Part shown: positions 52,768-61,434 of the stretch, one piece after another
How positions within the stretch are numbered: position 1 is the stretch's first letter
How the letters are laid out: each line of letters begins with the position of its first letter
Origin: Vibrio stylophorae
GTDB lineage: Bacteria > Pseudomonadota > Gammaproteobacteria > Enterobacterales > Vibrionaceae
DNA length: 64,000 nt
Direction of reading: 5' to 3'
NCBI RefSeq assembly: GCF_921293875.1
Contig: NZ_CAKLDI010000001.1
Coordinates: 1,613,915 to 1,677,914 of the forward strand
Program-made: the position numbers and the translations under genes
Notes under the pieces: model-generated
Database searches by the model: none
The model's input: only the letters and a program-made list of their open reading frames with translations
What the model was told of the DNA's origin: nothing

Positions 52768-53502
52768 CTAGTGGGTCAAAATCTGATTTAAAAATGCGCG
52801 GGTACGCTCATGTTGGGGCTGCGTAAATATCTGCTCTGGTGGCGCGGACTCAATAATTTCCCCTTCATTCATAAACAACACACGATCAGCCACCTGCCTT
52901 GCAAAGCCCATTTCATGAGTCACGCAAACCATGGTCATCCCCTCTTTAGCCAAACTAATCATCACATCCAGCACCTCTTGAATCATCTCAGGATCCAGCG
53001 CTGACGTTGGCTCATCAAATAATAAAATATCAGGATGCATACAGAGCGAACGTGCAATCGCCACGCGCTGCTGCTGACCACCGGAGAGTTGAATCGGATA
53101 TTTATTCGCTTGCTCGCTGATCTTTACTCGCTCTAAATACTGTAAAGCGCGCGCCGTTGCTTCAGCCTTACTGAGCTTCAATGTATGAATCGGTGAAAGC
53201 GTTAAGTTTTCAAGTACCGTCAGATGAGGAAAAAGATGGAAATGCTGGAAAACCATGCCAACCTTGCCTTTCAGCTGACGATTGGCAGACATCGGTTGGC
53301 CTAATACTTCAAGCGCACCTTGTTGAAAAGGTTCGAGCCCATTAATGCAGCGAATCAAGGTAGACTTACCCGAACCAGATGGCCCACAAATCACCACTTT
53401 TTCACCAGCCGCGACCTGCAAGGAAATAGATTTTAAGACTTGGAACTCACCGTACCATTTACTGAGTTGATCAAACCCGATAATTGTATTTTGACTGTTC
53501 AA
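52768..53502 (-). CDS. amino acid ABC transporter ATP-binding protein
   Basis: A 244-aa ATPase of the GlnQ/ArtP class. Walker A is [14 protein letters not shown], the signature [13 protein letters not shown], Walker [17 protein letters not shown], and the switch His in [12 protein letters not shown]. It is the first gene of the operon ATPase-permease-binding protein-permease; all spacings are at most 16 bases or overlapping. Substrate follows the binding protein and is unknown. Confidence 0.95.
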   Translation of the reverse strand: MNSQNTIIGFDQLSKWYGEFQVLKSISLQVAAGEKVVICGPSGSGKSTLIRCINGLEPFQQGALEVLGQPMSANRQLKGKVGMVFQHFHLFPHLTVLENLTLSPIHTLKLSKAEATARALQYLERVKISEQANKYPIQLSGGQQQRVAIARSLCMHPDILLFDEPTSALDPEMIQEVLDVMISLAKEGMTMVCVTHEMGFARQVADRVLFMNEGEIIESAPPEQIFTQPQHERTRAFLNQILTH

Positions 53503-53738
53503 ATGAGCTCCTGCTTTTTTTCGCCAATCCTAACGATTTTGCATCATAACCACAAATTGCTTAACAAAACAAAAGGCAAACCAGTGTAAACAACTGCGCT
53601 TCAGCGAGACTTTCAGTCACGGATAAGACTTGTCAGTATAAGCAATCGACGAATCGTTCTTTTTTTGCGCAAAAGAAATCTGCATCATAAAAAAATATAG
53701 ACAGCTATTGGTGGCGGGCGTAGGATTAATTTCATCAA

Positions 53739-53812
53739 GCGGCCATCGTATAATGGCATTACCTTAGCTTCCCAAGCTAATGACACGGGTTCGATTCCCG
53801 TTGGCCGCTCCA
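53739..53812 (+). tRNA. tRNA-Gly (CCC)
   Basis: A 74-base cloverleaf with acceptor arms GCGGCCA/TGGCCGC, anticodon loop TTCCCAA (CCC) and CCA end encoded after TCCA. It matches the E. coli glyU type. Six bases separate it from tRNA-Leu, so both are made from one transcript. Confidence 0.95.
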
Positions 53813-53818
53813 AATTTA

Positions 53819-53905
53819 GCGGTCGTGGCGGAATTGGTAGACGCGCTAGCTTCAGGTGCTAGTGTTCGAAAGGACGTGAGGGTTCAAGTCCCTCCGACCG
53901 CACCA
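53819..53905 (+). tRNA. tRNA-Leu (CAG)
   Basis: An 87-base class II tRNA with acceptor arms GCGGTCG/CGACCGC, a long variable arm and the anticodon loop TTCAGGT (CAG), with the CCA end encoded. It closely resembles E. coli leuT-type tRNA-Leu(CAG). Confidence 0.96.
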
Positions 53906-53952
53906 AGATATTGCCCTTTCTATTGAGACAAATATTGTGTGTTTGTACTAAG

Positions 53953-54000
53953 AATAGAAAATAAAAAAGCAGCCTATCGGCTGCTTTTTTATTTTCTATT
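53953..54000. terminator. terminator with a 22-bp perfect stem
   Basis: GCAGCC and GGCTGC around TATC form the core; the flanking A/T-rich arms are also perfectly complementary out to 22 bp. It lies between the tRNA pair and the convergent DUF6882 gene and can serve both. Confidence 0.9.
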
Positions 54001-54023
54001 CAAACAATGATGGCTGTCGCGAG

Positions 54024-54536
54024 TTATTTTAGTTTTTTCACATCATTCACAACGATGAAATAGACCATATCGCCAACTTCACCTTGATATAAGCCTTCAC
54101 CATTACAAATTTTTAATCCAATGGCAGCAAGATAACTCGCCAAGGTTTGATCGGCAGCAACACTGATCACGCCTGAGGTTAAATAATCGATATTTGACAT
54201 CTGGCCAAAGTTTTTAATCTTCAATGATTCTTTTGAGATCAATTCTGGTAGCTGAGCATCATTCCACGCCCACTCCCAAATGTTGTCCGGTTTAAACAGG
54301 CTACCAACCACATGCGCCTTCGCTTCAAGCACGAGCTCATCTGTGATCAAATCATGTAACTGAAGAATGCCCTCAGCTGAGACCAAATTCCACGCCACGT
54401 TCTGTGGGTTGAATTTCGTTAAAAACGATTTTTGCTTTTCACGAAACTCATCGGAAGCTTTTTCCAAAAAGCCACCAAGCTTAGCGCTCAGTTCGCAATT
54501 GTCCTGCTTCTCTTTGTCGAAAATTCCTTCCAGCAT
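54024..54536 (-). CDS. DUF6882-like protein, 170 aa
   Basis: A 170-aa soluble protein. The core segment IWEWAWNDAQLPE is the Trp-rich motif of DUF6882-type proteins, and the beginning is a helical, acidic region. Cys14 and Cys143 are isolated. No signal peptide. Function unknown. It is a single-gene unit ending at the shared terminator. Confidence 0.68.
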   Translation of the reverse strand: MLEGIFDKEKQDNCELSAKLGGFLEKASDEFREKQKSFLTKFNPQNVAWNLVSAEGILQLHDLITDELVLEAKAHVVGSLFKPDNIWEWAWNDAQLPELISKESLKIKNFGQMSNIDYLTSGVISVAADQTLASYLAAIGLKICNGEGLYQGEVGDMVYFIVVNDVKKLK

Positions 54537-54866
54537 CCTGCAACCTCATGTTAAAACCGTGACTGCATCGCAGCTCCACGTAATGCGGCTTAGTTTAACA
54601 AACTGATTGAATAGCACGCCTCAAATATTCAGCTTTTATGAGCGCTCACACACCTTATATTGCAACGTTCTCACTCTCGCATTCACAACAATGATCTTGC
54701 GCATCACTCATCAACAAGTCAGCAAAAACCTGATTTTGTGCATATATTTTAATCGTTCAGATGGTTCAAATATGCTGTAACTGGCAATTTTATCGATTAC
54801 ACGTTGAAAAATTAAATGATATGCATATGGTACGCCATGCTAAGACAAATTAAATATGGAGAAATT
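54537..54866. other. intergenic region before the lipoprotein triplet
   Basis: No gene found. AT-rich tracts near 54740-54850 (for example ATGATATGCATATGG) are probably the promoter of the first lipoprotein gene. I see no clear operator or RNA structure. Confidence 0.45.
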
Positions 54867-55199
54867 ATGTCTAAATTGCGCAATATCCTCGTTTCTGCTC
54901 TGCTTGCTCTTTTCCTTGTCGGCTGTGGTGGTGCACCTGAGTTTGACGGCAGTAGCCAAGCTGCTTTTGAAAAATCAGGTAACGTAGTCGTTGAATCATT
55001 GAAAGATCAACCTGAAGTTCAAGCTGAATTTGAAGGTGCGATGAAGGAAATTATGATGGGTGCCATGATGGCAGCCATGGCAGGTAAACTCGATGAGCAA
55101 CAACTTGAAGATCGCCTACTAAGCTCACTTGATGGCAAAACCGCTCAAGATGTGATTGATCACAAAAAAGAAATTCTAAAAGAAATCGTTGGCAAGTAA
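54867..55199 (+). CDS. DUF6694-like lipoprotein, copy 1
   Basis: A 110-aa lipoprotein with lipobox FLVGC followed by a mostly helical domain. The shared pattern across three neighbouring genes is FDGSSQAAFEKS near the start, a Glu-rich helical middle, and LDGKTAQDVIDHKKEIL at the end, which fits DUF6694. GGAG five bases upstream sets the ATG. Followed by its own terminator, so it can be expressed apart from copies 2 and 3. Function unknown. Confidence 0.85.
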   Translation: MSKLRNILVSALLALFLVGCGGAPEFDGSSQAAFEKSGNVVVESLKDQPEVQAEFEGAMKEIMMGAMMAAMAGKLDEQQLEDRLLSSLDGKTAQDVIDHKKEILKEIVGK

Positions 55200-55213
55200 G
55201 CCATGTTTCAATG

Positions 55214-55242
55214 AAAAAAAGAGCCGTGATGGCTCTTTTTTT
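55214..55242 (+). terminator. rho-independent terminator
   Basis: GAGCC and GGCTC pair around GTGAT with seven As before and seven Ts after. It follows DUF6694 copy 1. Confidence 0.85.
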
Positions 55243-55444
55243 ATGCGCAAAACCCGTATGCCACAATGTGATTTTGCATCCATTTCAACACTCAAACCAC
55301 AACCAATTTCAGTGAATGCCCGAGTCATTTCCAAAGCTCTGAGTTCTTATTTCAGAGCAATGTCAAAGCTGCTCCCACCCATTGAAGCGCAGGGTTCCCA
55401 CCGTATAATTGCCCCACGTTGTCATGTATCAATGGAGAAAATAC

Positions 55445-55780
55445 ATGTTGAAATACCCTCAATGGATCCTTGCCATCAGTTTTGTTTTTTCACTCATAGG
55501 CTGCGGGGAAAATACCCCAACCATCGACAGCCAAAATGAAACGACCTACCAAGAGTCGATGAGAATGGTGATGGAATCGCTCACCACTGAGCCTGAAACC
55601 CTACTGCAATTTCAAGCAACTATGTCTGAAATTGCGATTCAACTTTCCAAGCCAGTGCTTCGCGGAGAGATCACTGAGCAAGAGCAAGGAGAGCGCCTCG
55701 TGCAGGCATTGGATGGGAAAAGCGCACAATATGTCATTGAAAATAAAGATGAGATCATCCAAAGCATCCTCATGAATTAA
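55445..55780 (+). CDS. DUF6694-like lipoprotein, copy 2
   Basis: A 111-aa paralogue with lipobox SLIGC, then IDSQNETTYQESMRMVMESL and the end LDGKSAQYVIENKDEI. It differs from copy 1 through most of the middle. GGAG seven bases upstream of the ATG. The 245-bp gap after copy 1 includes a terminator and probably its promoter. A TATAATT element at 55403-55409 is a plausible -10. Confidence 0.82.
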   Translation: MLKYPQWILAISFVFSLIGCGENTPTIDSQNETTYQESMRMVMESLTTEPETLLQFQATMSEIAIQLSKPVLRGEITEQEQGERLVQALDGKSAQYVIENKDEIIQSILMN

Positions 55781-56002
55781 GACTGTTCGAGCATTGAATA
55801 ACGTTCATGGATGCGCTTTGGTTTTAATCATTCAATTTATGCGTCATTGATCGCTCAATAGACATCGTAAGCGACATTGAGCCATCAAATTTTGCCTAGT
55901 TAGAGCGCAAAGCTGCAAAGGTTCCAGCACAACTTTGTGACTAATAAATTGAGCTGGATTAAAAGATACTTTTCACACTTTATTATACAAAGGAATGTAT
56001 CC

Positions 56003-56332
56003 ATGAAATCACTCAAATTAGTATTGATGCCTTTATTGTTGACCTTCTCCTTAATCGGTTGTGGAGATAAAGGCGTTAGTTTTGATGGTCAAGATGAAAA
56101 ATCATTTTTGCAGTCCATGAAACTAGTTGAGCAATCTATTTCCGAACAGCCTGAAACGAAGAAAGCTTATAATGAAGCCATGGAAGCGATCTACTTTAAG
56201 GCGACGATGCAACTTTATCATTTGAAAGCCTCTGAATTTGACGCGCGCATTCGTGCTGCACTCGATGGTAAAACAGCGCAAGATGTCATTGATGATCAAA
56301 ATGATATTTTTGTTCACATTGTCAACGGGTAA
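56003..56332 (+). CDS. DUF6694-like lipoprotein, copy 3
   Basis: A 109-aa paralogue with lipobox SLIGC, then FDGQDEKSFLQSMKLVEQS and the end LDGKTAQDVIDDQNDI, identical to copy 1 in the LDGKTAQDVID segment. AAAGGA eight bases upstream sets the ATG. It is separated from purC by a region with two overlapping hairpins and a PurR operator, so it is unlikely to share the purC transcript. Confidence 0.83.
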   Translation: MKSLKLVLMPLLLTFSLIGCGDKGVSFDGQDEKSFLQSMKLVEQSISEQPETKKAYNEAMEAIYFKATMQLYHLKASEFDARIRAALDGKTAQDVIDDQNDIFVHIVNG

Positions 56333-56342
56333 TGTCTTATCT

Positions 56343-56383
56343 GGAGGGCCGTGGCGCCCTCCAATGTGCGAGCGCCACGGCTC
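56343..56383 (+). promoter_or_regulatory. mutually exclusive hairpins between lipoprotein copy 3 and purC
   Basis: GGAGGGC (56343-56349) can pair with GCCCTCC (56356-56362), while GCCGTGGCGC (56348-56357) can pair with GCGCCACGGC (56372-56381). The two share bases, so only one can form. No T tract follows either; it may terminate the lipoprotein message or lie in a longer leader. Confidence 0.45.
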
Positions 56384-56409
56384 ACTCACATCATTAATTT
56401 CACCGCACA

Positions 56410-56421
56410 GCAAACGTTTGC
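56410..56421. promoter_or_regulatory. PurR operator of purC
   Basis: GCAAACGTTTGC is the perfect 12-base core of the PurR consensus ACGCAAACGTTTGCGT. An extended -10 (TGGTATCAT) lies at 56449-56457, so PurR would cover the upstream half of the promoter. Confidence 0.85.
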
Positions 56422-56520
56422 TTTTTATCTGGCGACTTCACTTGGTTCTGGTATCATGCTCGCGTTTTCTGACGTGGATTTCACCACGATAGTGCCGACA
56501 AAGTTATAGGAAATAACGAC

Positions 56521-57624
56521 ATGAGCCTTGCTGATCAAGTTCTGGCAGTCAATGATGACCTGCCGATCCGTACTCACCTTCCTGTCCACAGCGGTAAAGT
56601 GCGCTCCGTTTACTGGCTAACTGAAGAAGATAGCCGTCGTTTGATTCAAGAAAAAGGCTACGATGTTGCCGCCGATGCACCACTTGCAATTATGGTGATC
56701 AGCGATCGCATCTCTGCATTTGATTGTATTTGGCATGGCGAAGGCGGTTTAAAAGGCGTTCCTGGTAAAGGCGCTGCGCTCAATGCCATTTCAAATCACT
56801 GGTTTCAGCTTTTCAAAGACAGCGGTTTAGCCGACAGTCACATTCTCGATATCCCTCACCCACTGATTTGGATCGTCCAAAAAGCACGTCCGGTGATGGT
56901 TGAAGCGATTTGTCGCAGCTATATCACCGGCTCTATGTGGCGCAGCTATGCCAAAGGTGAGCGTAACTTCTGTGGCATTGACTTACCGGAAGGCTTGGAA
57001 AATAACCAAAAACTCCCTGAGCTCTTGGTGACCCCATCAACCAAAGGTATTTTGAAAGGTATTCCTGGCGTTCCTGAAGCAGATGACGTCAATATCACCC
57101 GTCAGAATCTAGAAGACAATTTCGCGGCCTTTAACTTCAGCGCACCTGCGGATATCGACCGCTATGAAACCATTTTAAAAGAAGGTTTCTTGGTGATTGA
57201 AAAAGCACTGGCTAATATTGACCAAATTTTTGTCGACACCAAATTTGAGTTTGGCTATGTCACCGATGCATCAGGCCAAGAAAAACTGATTTATATGGAT
57301 GAGGTGGGTACCCCTGACTCATCTCGTATTTGGGATAAAGCCGCTTATGAGCGCGGTGAAATTGTGGAAAACTCAAAAGAGGGTTTCCGCCAATTTTTGC
57401 TGAACTACTTCCCAGATCCAGATATTTTGCTCAATAAAGATCGCATGCCTGAGCGTTTTGATTTGGCGAAAAATAATGCCTTGCCATTAGATGCGATGAT
57501 GGATTTGTCAAAAACCTATCTCGGTATTGCTGAAAAGATTGTCGGTCATCCGATTCATCTGAGCCAAAATCCAAAAGCAGAAATTATTGAGATTCTGCGC
57601 CGCGATTACGGCCTAGTCGACTAA
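56521..57624 (+). CDS. purC: phosphoribosylaminoimidazole-succinocarboxamide synthase
   Basis: PurC (SAICAR synthase) joins aspartate to CAIR in purine synthesis. The enzyme has the signatures [42 protein letters not shown], and [16 protein letters not shown], with the C-terminal RRDYGLVD. At 367 aa it is of the long Vibrio type rather than the 237-aa E. coli type. A PurR operator lies upstream, so the gene should be repressed when hypoxanthine or guanine is plentiful. Imperfect repeats start at the stop codon. Confidence 0.96.
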   Translation: MSLADQVLAVNDDLPIRTHLPVHSGKVRSVYWLTEEDSRRLIQEKGYDVAADAPLAIMVISDRISAFDCIWHGEGGLKGVPGKGAALNAISNHWFQLFKDSGLADSHILDIPHPLIWIVQKARPVMVEAICRSYITGSMWRSYAKGERNFCGIDLPEGLENNQKLPELLVTPSTKGILKGIPGVPEADDVNITRQNLEDNFAAFNFSAPADIDRYETILKEGFLVIEKALANIDQIFVDTKFEFGYVTDASGQEKLIYMDEVGTPDSSRIWDKAAYERGEIVENSKEGFRQFLLNYFPDPDILLNKDRMPERFDLAKNNALPLDAMMDLSKTYLGIAEKIVGHPIHLSQNPKAEIIEILRRDYGLVD

Positions 57625-57680
57625 ACGGATTTGTCGATTAAACGGCTTAATCGATTAAACAGATTTGTGAATCAAGTCGA
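57621..57680. repeat. imperfect ~17-bp tandem repeats after purC
   Basis: Units of the type TCGATTAAACGGATTTG recur three times from the purC stop codon on, with small differences. The stop codon lies in the first unit. Confidence 0.6.
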
Positions 57681-57715
57681 TGACGTGGATGAATTAAGAT
57701 CCTCAAATCATCCAT

Positions 57716-57742
57716 AAAAAACGCGCTCAATGCGCGTTTTTT
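57716..57742 (+). terminator. rho-independent terminator of purC
   Basis: CGCGC and GCGCG pair around TCAAT with six As before and six Ts after. Confidence 0.88.
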
Positions 57743-57775
57743 GTTATCAATAAAACGTACCACCGTTCGATACGC

Positions 57776-58129
57776 TTATTCCTGCGCACTACTTTGCCAT
57801 GCAAAGCGCAGCAAAGTGCCATCTTCTTCAATAAAGAAATCCTGCTCTTGCCACTCATCAAAAAGCACCACCACCTGCGCTTGCTCGCTCAAGATTACCG
57901 GACTAAATCGGCTGACATAATCCATCACCTGATCGGCCTCTTTCAGACTCATTAAGGGACGCAACGCTTCCCATTCAGGCAAAGCTTGTGAATCAAATCC
58001 AAGCTCAAGTGTGGCTTCTAAAAATTCATTCCAATCATCAAACTGCTGATCGGTGGCAATCGCCAAAAGCAAGGTTTCCTCACTGCTTGGCGAGTCAAAT
58101 TCATACTCATCCACTGAAATGAACTGCAT
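57776..58129 (-). CDS. hypothetical acidic protein, 117 aa
   Basis: A very acidic 117-aa protein starting MQFISVDEYEF, without signal peptide, TM or motif I recognise. It lies five bases after the acetyltransferase gene, whose final codons contain its ribosome site (GAGG about 10 bases upstream), so they form an operon. The protein converges with purC. It may be a small regulatory or accessory protein; the family is not recognised. Confidence 0.7.
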   Translation of the reverse strand: MQFISVDEYEFDSPSSEETLLLAIATDQQFDDWNEFLEATLELGFDSQALPEWEALRPLMSLKEADQVMDYVSRFSPVILSEQAQVVVLFDEWQEQDFFIEEDGTLLRFAWQSSAQE

Positions 58130-58134
58130 GATTT

Positions 58135-58767
58135 TTAACCCTCTTGATGCGTGCGCCAATATTGATAAAGCGCGTCGATTTGCTCACTACATAAAAGTGG
58201 CATGGCTGAGCGCAGCATCGCTTCAGGCCAAAACCACCACTGCATTTGCAATAGCTTCTCTATCTGCTCAGGTGCAAATCGTGGGCGAATCACTTTCGCC
58301 GGATTACCACCAACCATATGATAAGGCGGCACATCCTTAGTCACCACAGCGCGACTGGCAATCACGGCGCCATCACCGATTTGCACGCCTGGCATAATCA
58401 TCGCTTCGCTACCGATCCAAACATCATGCCCAAGTACCGTATCCCCAGCGCGTTCAAAGGCATCATTGGCACCCTCAAAGGTATCATTTTGCTGGTAGAA
58501 AAAAGGATAAGTCGCCGCCCAGTCATGTCGATGACCTTGGTTGCCCGCCATCATAAACACCGCGCCAGAACCAATGGAGCAAAAGCTACCAATAATTAAA
58601 CGGTCCACATCATCGCGATCAGCGGCTAAATAACGTGCGCAATCATCAAATGAATGTTGATGATAATAACCGGAATAATAGCTATGCGGCCCTACAATAA
58701 TATTGGGATTGGTGATCTGCTCACAAATCAATTTACCCGCGAAAGGCGAGTCAAAATAGTTTTTCAT
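58135..58767 (-). CDS. catB: CatB-type xenobiotic acetyltransferase
   Basis: A 210-aa left-handed beta-helix (hexapeptide) acetyltransferase of the XAT/CatB class, which acetylates chloramphenicol with acetyl-CoA. It resembles Vibrio CatB9 along its length: [46 protein letters not shown] followed by the catalytic His in [22 protein letters not shown] and [17 protein letters not shown]. Such chromosomal CatB genes are often silent or weak. No attC site or integrase was found nearby. It forms an operon with the 117-aa gene. Confidence 0.9.
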   Translation of the reverse strand: MKNYFDSPFAGKLICEQITNPNIIVGPHSYYSGYYHQHSFDDCARYLAADRDDVDRLIIGSFCSIGSGAVFMMAGNQGHRHDWAATYPFFYQQNDTFEGANDAFERAGDTVLGHDVWIGSEAMIMPGVQIGDGAVIASRAVVTKDVPPYHMVGGNPAKVIRPRFAPEQIEKLLQMQWWFWPEAMLRSAMPLLCSEQIDALYQYWRTHQEG

Positions 58768-58802
58768 AACAGTTCAAATTCGTATGAAGCCTAGAATTAA
58801 GA

Positions 58803-60305
58803 TCAATCCTTGGCACGATGTACATCACGGCCAAACAGCGCTGGCCAAAGTTCATCTAACTGCATATGCGCTTCGATGGCATCAGCAATTTGGTTGATCC
58901 CCTTTTCACGCACGGCGGCAAAATCTGGCGCACCGCCCCCTTTGTGCCCTGCCCAAGCCAAAATTTCTTGATACGCTTGCGGCGATTCAAAAATACCATG
59001 CAGATAGGTACCAAACACCTGCTGATCCTCACTGACCATGCCATCAAGGGTGCCGTTTGCCAAATGAATGGGCCACGGTTGCGGCGCTTGTTCTCCATTG
59101 ACGCGCGTAGTCACACCCGCATGAATTTCATAGCCGGAGACGGGCACTGTGTTGCCATTGAGTTGCAGAGTACCTTGCACTTGTTTGAGCTGTTTTTCCT
59201 CAGCCAAGGTGGTTTCAGTGGCAAGATATCCCAAGCCTTGGCACGAGCCGGTATCGCCTTCGATGGCTTGCGGGTCATGCAGCCACTCGCCCAGCATTTG
59301 ATAGCCACCGCAAATACCCATCACTTTGCCACCATAGCGAAGATGCTTCGCAATTTGCTGATCCCAACCCTGCTCGCGCAAATAAGCCAGATCCGCTTGT
59401 ACGTTTTTACTGCCTGGTAAAATGATCAGATCGCAGGGTGGTAGCGGTGTGTCTTTGCCAATAAAAATCAGCTCCACACTGTCATCCACACGCAGTGGGT
59501 CAAAATCGGTATGGTTACTAATGCGCGTAAACACCGGCACCACGACGCGTAGTGCGCCCTCTTGATGCTGCTGCTCAGGGTTAATTGCATCCTCAGCTTC
59601 TAGCATCAAGCCATGAATATAGGGCAGCACCCCGAGCACAGGTTTACCCGTGCGCGCTTCGAGCCAATCGAGTCCCGACTCAAGCAATTTGATATCACCG
59701 CGAAAACGGTTGATCACAAAGCCCACCACCCGCGCTTGTTCCGTCGGTGAAAGTAGATCAAGGGTTCCCACCAAATGGGCAAACACGCCGCCGCGATCAA
59801 TATCCGCGACAATGATCACCGGCACATCTGCGTTTTCCGCAAAGCCCATATTGGCGATATCCCCTTCACGCAGATTAATCTCTGCCGGGCTACCCGCGCC
59901 TTCAATCATCACGCTTTGAAATTGCTGACGCAGTTTGCCAAACGAGTCCATCACCGCATCCATGGCAACTTTTTTATAGTCATGGTAAGCCTGCGCCTGC
60001 ATATTGGTCAGCGCTTTGCCCTGCACAATCACCTGCGCGCCCATATCCGTCGAAGGTTTAAGCAAAATCGGATTCATATGCACGCTCGGCGCAACGCCGC
60101 AGGCATAGGCTTGCACCGCTTGCGCGCGGCCAATTTCGCCGCCATCTTCTGTAACGGCACTATTGAGCGCCATATTTTGCGGTTTAAAGGGCGCAACCTG
60201 CACGCCACGACGGGCCAATACGCGGCACAAACCTGCAACCAATACGCTTTTACCCGCGTCCGATGTGGTGCCTTGAACCATCAAGGCTTGAAGGGTTGAT
60301 AACAT
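58803..60305 (-). CDS. cobQ: cobyric acid synthase
   Basis: CobQ (CbiP) amidates four carboxyl groups of adenosylcobyrinic acid diamide with glutamine as donor. The N-terminal P-loop-like ATPase region has [34 protein letters not shown] and [10 protein letters not shown]; the C-terminal type I glutaminase domain has [13 protein letters not shown] (nucleophile Cys) and [11 protein letters not shown]. Length 500 aa is standard. ATG at 60305 is five bases from AAAGGA. It lies two bases after the cobU stop, so the pair is coupled. No cobalamin riboswitch was found upstream. Confidence 0.95.
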   Translation of the reverse strand: MLSTLQALMVQGTTSDAGKSVLVAGLCRVLARRGVQVAPFKPQNMALNSAVTEDGGEIGRAQAVQAYACGVAPSVHMNPILLKPSTDMGAQVIVQGKALTNMQAQAYHDYKKVAMDAVMDSFGKLRQQFQSVMIEGAGSPAEINLREGDIANMGFAENADVPVIIVADIDRGGVFAHLVGTLDLLSPTEQARVVGFVINRFRGDIKLLESGLDWLEARTGKPVLGVLPYIHGLMLEAEDAINPEQQHQEGALRVVVPVFTRISNHTDFDPLRVDDSVELIFIGKDTPLPPCDLIILPGSKNVQADLAYLREQGWDQQIAKHLRYGGKVMGICGGYQMLGEWLHDPQAIEGDTGSCQGLGYLATETTLAEEKQLKQVQGTLQLNGNTVPVSGYEIHAGVTTRVNGEQAPQPWPIHLANGTLDGMVSEDQQVFGTYLHGIFESPQAYQEILAWAGHKGGGAPDFAAVREKGINQIADAIEAHMQLDELWPALFGRDVHRAKD

Positions 60306-60307
60306 CA

Positions 60308-60832
60308 CTATCCTTTTAATTTCTGTGCTAAACCAGCAATCACAAAACTCACTTCAGTCGCTTTTTCAGCAATGGCTTGGTGCAGCCAGCCGGCCTCATC
60401 GACAAATTGTCGCGTCAGCTCACCCAGTGGCACAATACCCTGTCCCACTTCGTTGGATACCATCAATACAGGCCCTTTGGCATGGTCCAACGCGGCTAAG
60501 AAATTTTCTCGCTCGCTTGGCCAGCAGCCTTGATGTAGGGCATTACTCAGCCAAAGGGTCAGGCAATCAATCAGCAACACGCGATCAGGGTGACTCCAAG
60601 TGGCAATTACATCCGCTAAATCAAGCGGCGCCTCAATGAGCTGCCAATCATTTGGGCGATCATTTTGATGCTTGGCAATACGCGCAGCCATCTCGGCATC
60701 ACCTGCCGTTGCCGTCGCCACATAACAAACGGCCAAGCCTGTTTGCGCAGCTAACTTTTCAGCTAAGCGGCTCTTTCCTGAGCGCGCACCGCCTAAAATG
60801 AGGTGAAGCGATGGAGAATCACTTTGCGCCAC
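60308..60832 (-). CDS. cobU: adenosylcobinamide kinase / guanylyltransferase
   Basis: CobU phosphorylates adenosylcobinamide and then attaches GMP, in the assembly of the cobalamin nucleotide loop. Motifs are the P-loop [46 protein letters not shown] and [11 protein letters not shown]. Length 174 aa is typical. It is the first gene of the cobU-cobQ pair; upstream there is no clear promoter element but the region to the divergent 117-aa gene is about 110 bp. Confidence 0.95.
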   Translation of the reverse strand: MAQSDSPSLHLILGGARSGKSRLAEKLAAQTGLAVCYVATATAGDAEMAARIAKHQNDRPNDWQLIEAPLDLADVIATWSHPDRVLLIDCLTLWLSNALHQGCWPSERENFLAALDHAKGPVLMVSNEVGQGIVPLGELTRQFVDEAGWLHQAIAEKATEVSFVIAGLAQKLKG

Positions 60833-60940
60833 GTTTTAAACCCCACAATATTGGTTGATTTTCAACCACCCTCTCACTTTTTTATCGCACCATTGTCTAT
60901 GATGAATGAAAACCTAATAACAGGGCGTTACGAGGTGGTT

Positions 60941-61294
60941 ATGATTGATGTGATTGAGTTTGAAGGCAAGTACTATAGCAAAAAAGGGCTCTATGATCGT
61001 ATTGACCAAGGGGTGGATGGCGATACCCTCATGGAGATTCAACGACTACTGAACCTGCATAAAGTGCATTTAAAAACCTGCAAAGAAACACGAAAACTGC
61101 TCTTTGATGCGCCATTTATTACCACCAGCGCGGGTTTATCTTATCTGCAAACCTCGCTGCTCGAACATCAAATAGAGCTTACCATTCACGATAAAGATGA
61201 TATTACCCTGCGTGTCGATGATATCTGCTGGCGCCATGAGCATGACTCGCAAGCCGAGCAGGATCTCAGCCGTGTGCTGGGGAATTATCATTAA
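60941..61294 (+). CDS. hypothetical protein, 117 aa
   Basis: A small protein starting MIDVIEFEGKYYSKKG. It looks soluble and mixed alpha-beta, with one His/Glu/Asp-rich C terminus (WRHEHDSQAEQDL). The start has GAGG five bases upstream; the longer open frame overlaps the divergent cobU. I do not recognise a family. It stands alone and ends before a strong terminator shared with ydiJ. Confidence 0.65.
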   Translation: MIDVIEFEGKYYSKKGLYDRIDQGVDGDTLMEIQRLLNLHKVHLKTCKETRKLLFDAPFITTSAGLSYLQTSLLEHQIELTIHDKDDITLRVDDICWRHEHDSQAEQDLSRVLGNYH

Positions 61295-61376
61295 TTAAAC
61301 CAACTACAATCGACATCAAAATACTCAGCCTTCATCGCTGGCTAATTTTATTAACCTATTTTTTGCTAATAGACTA

Positions 61377-61405
61377 AAAAGCCCACGCAATCACGTGGGC
61401 TTTTT
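61377..61405. terminator. bidirectional terminator
   Basis: GCCCACG and CGTGGGC pair around CAATCA with A and T runs outside, between the hypothetical gene and the convergent ydiJ. Confidence 0.88.
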
Positions 61406-61434
61406 AATCACAGCTTTTGCTGAAAAGATACCAA

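Noticed and set aside
58135-58767. CatB gene as an integron cassette
   Set aside because: No attC-like site or integrase was seen on either side; the gene is in an operon with a tightly spaced partner.
60833-60940. Cobalamin riboswitch before cobU
   Set aside because: The gap is only about 110 bp and I see no B12 box or the expected hairpins.
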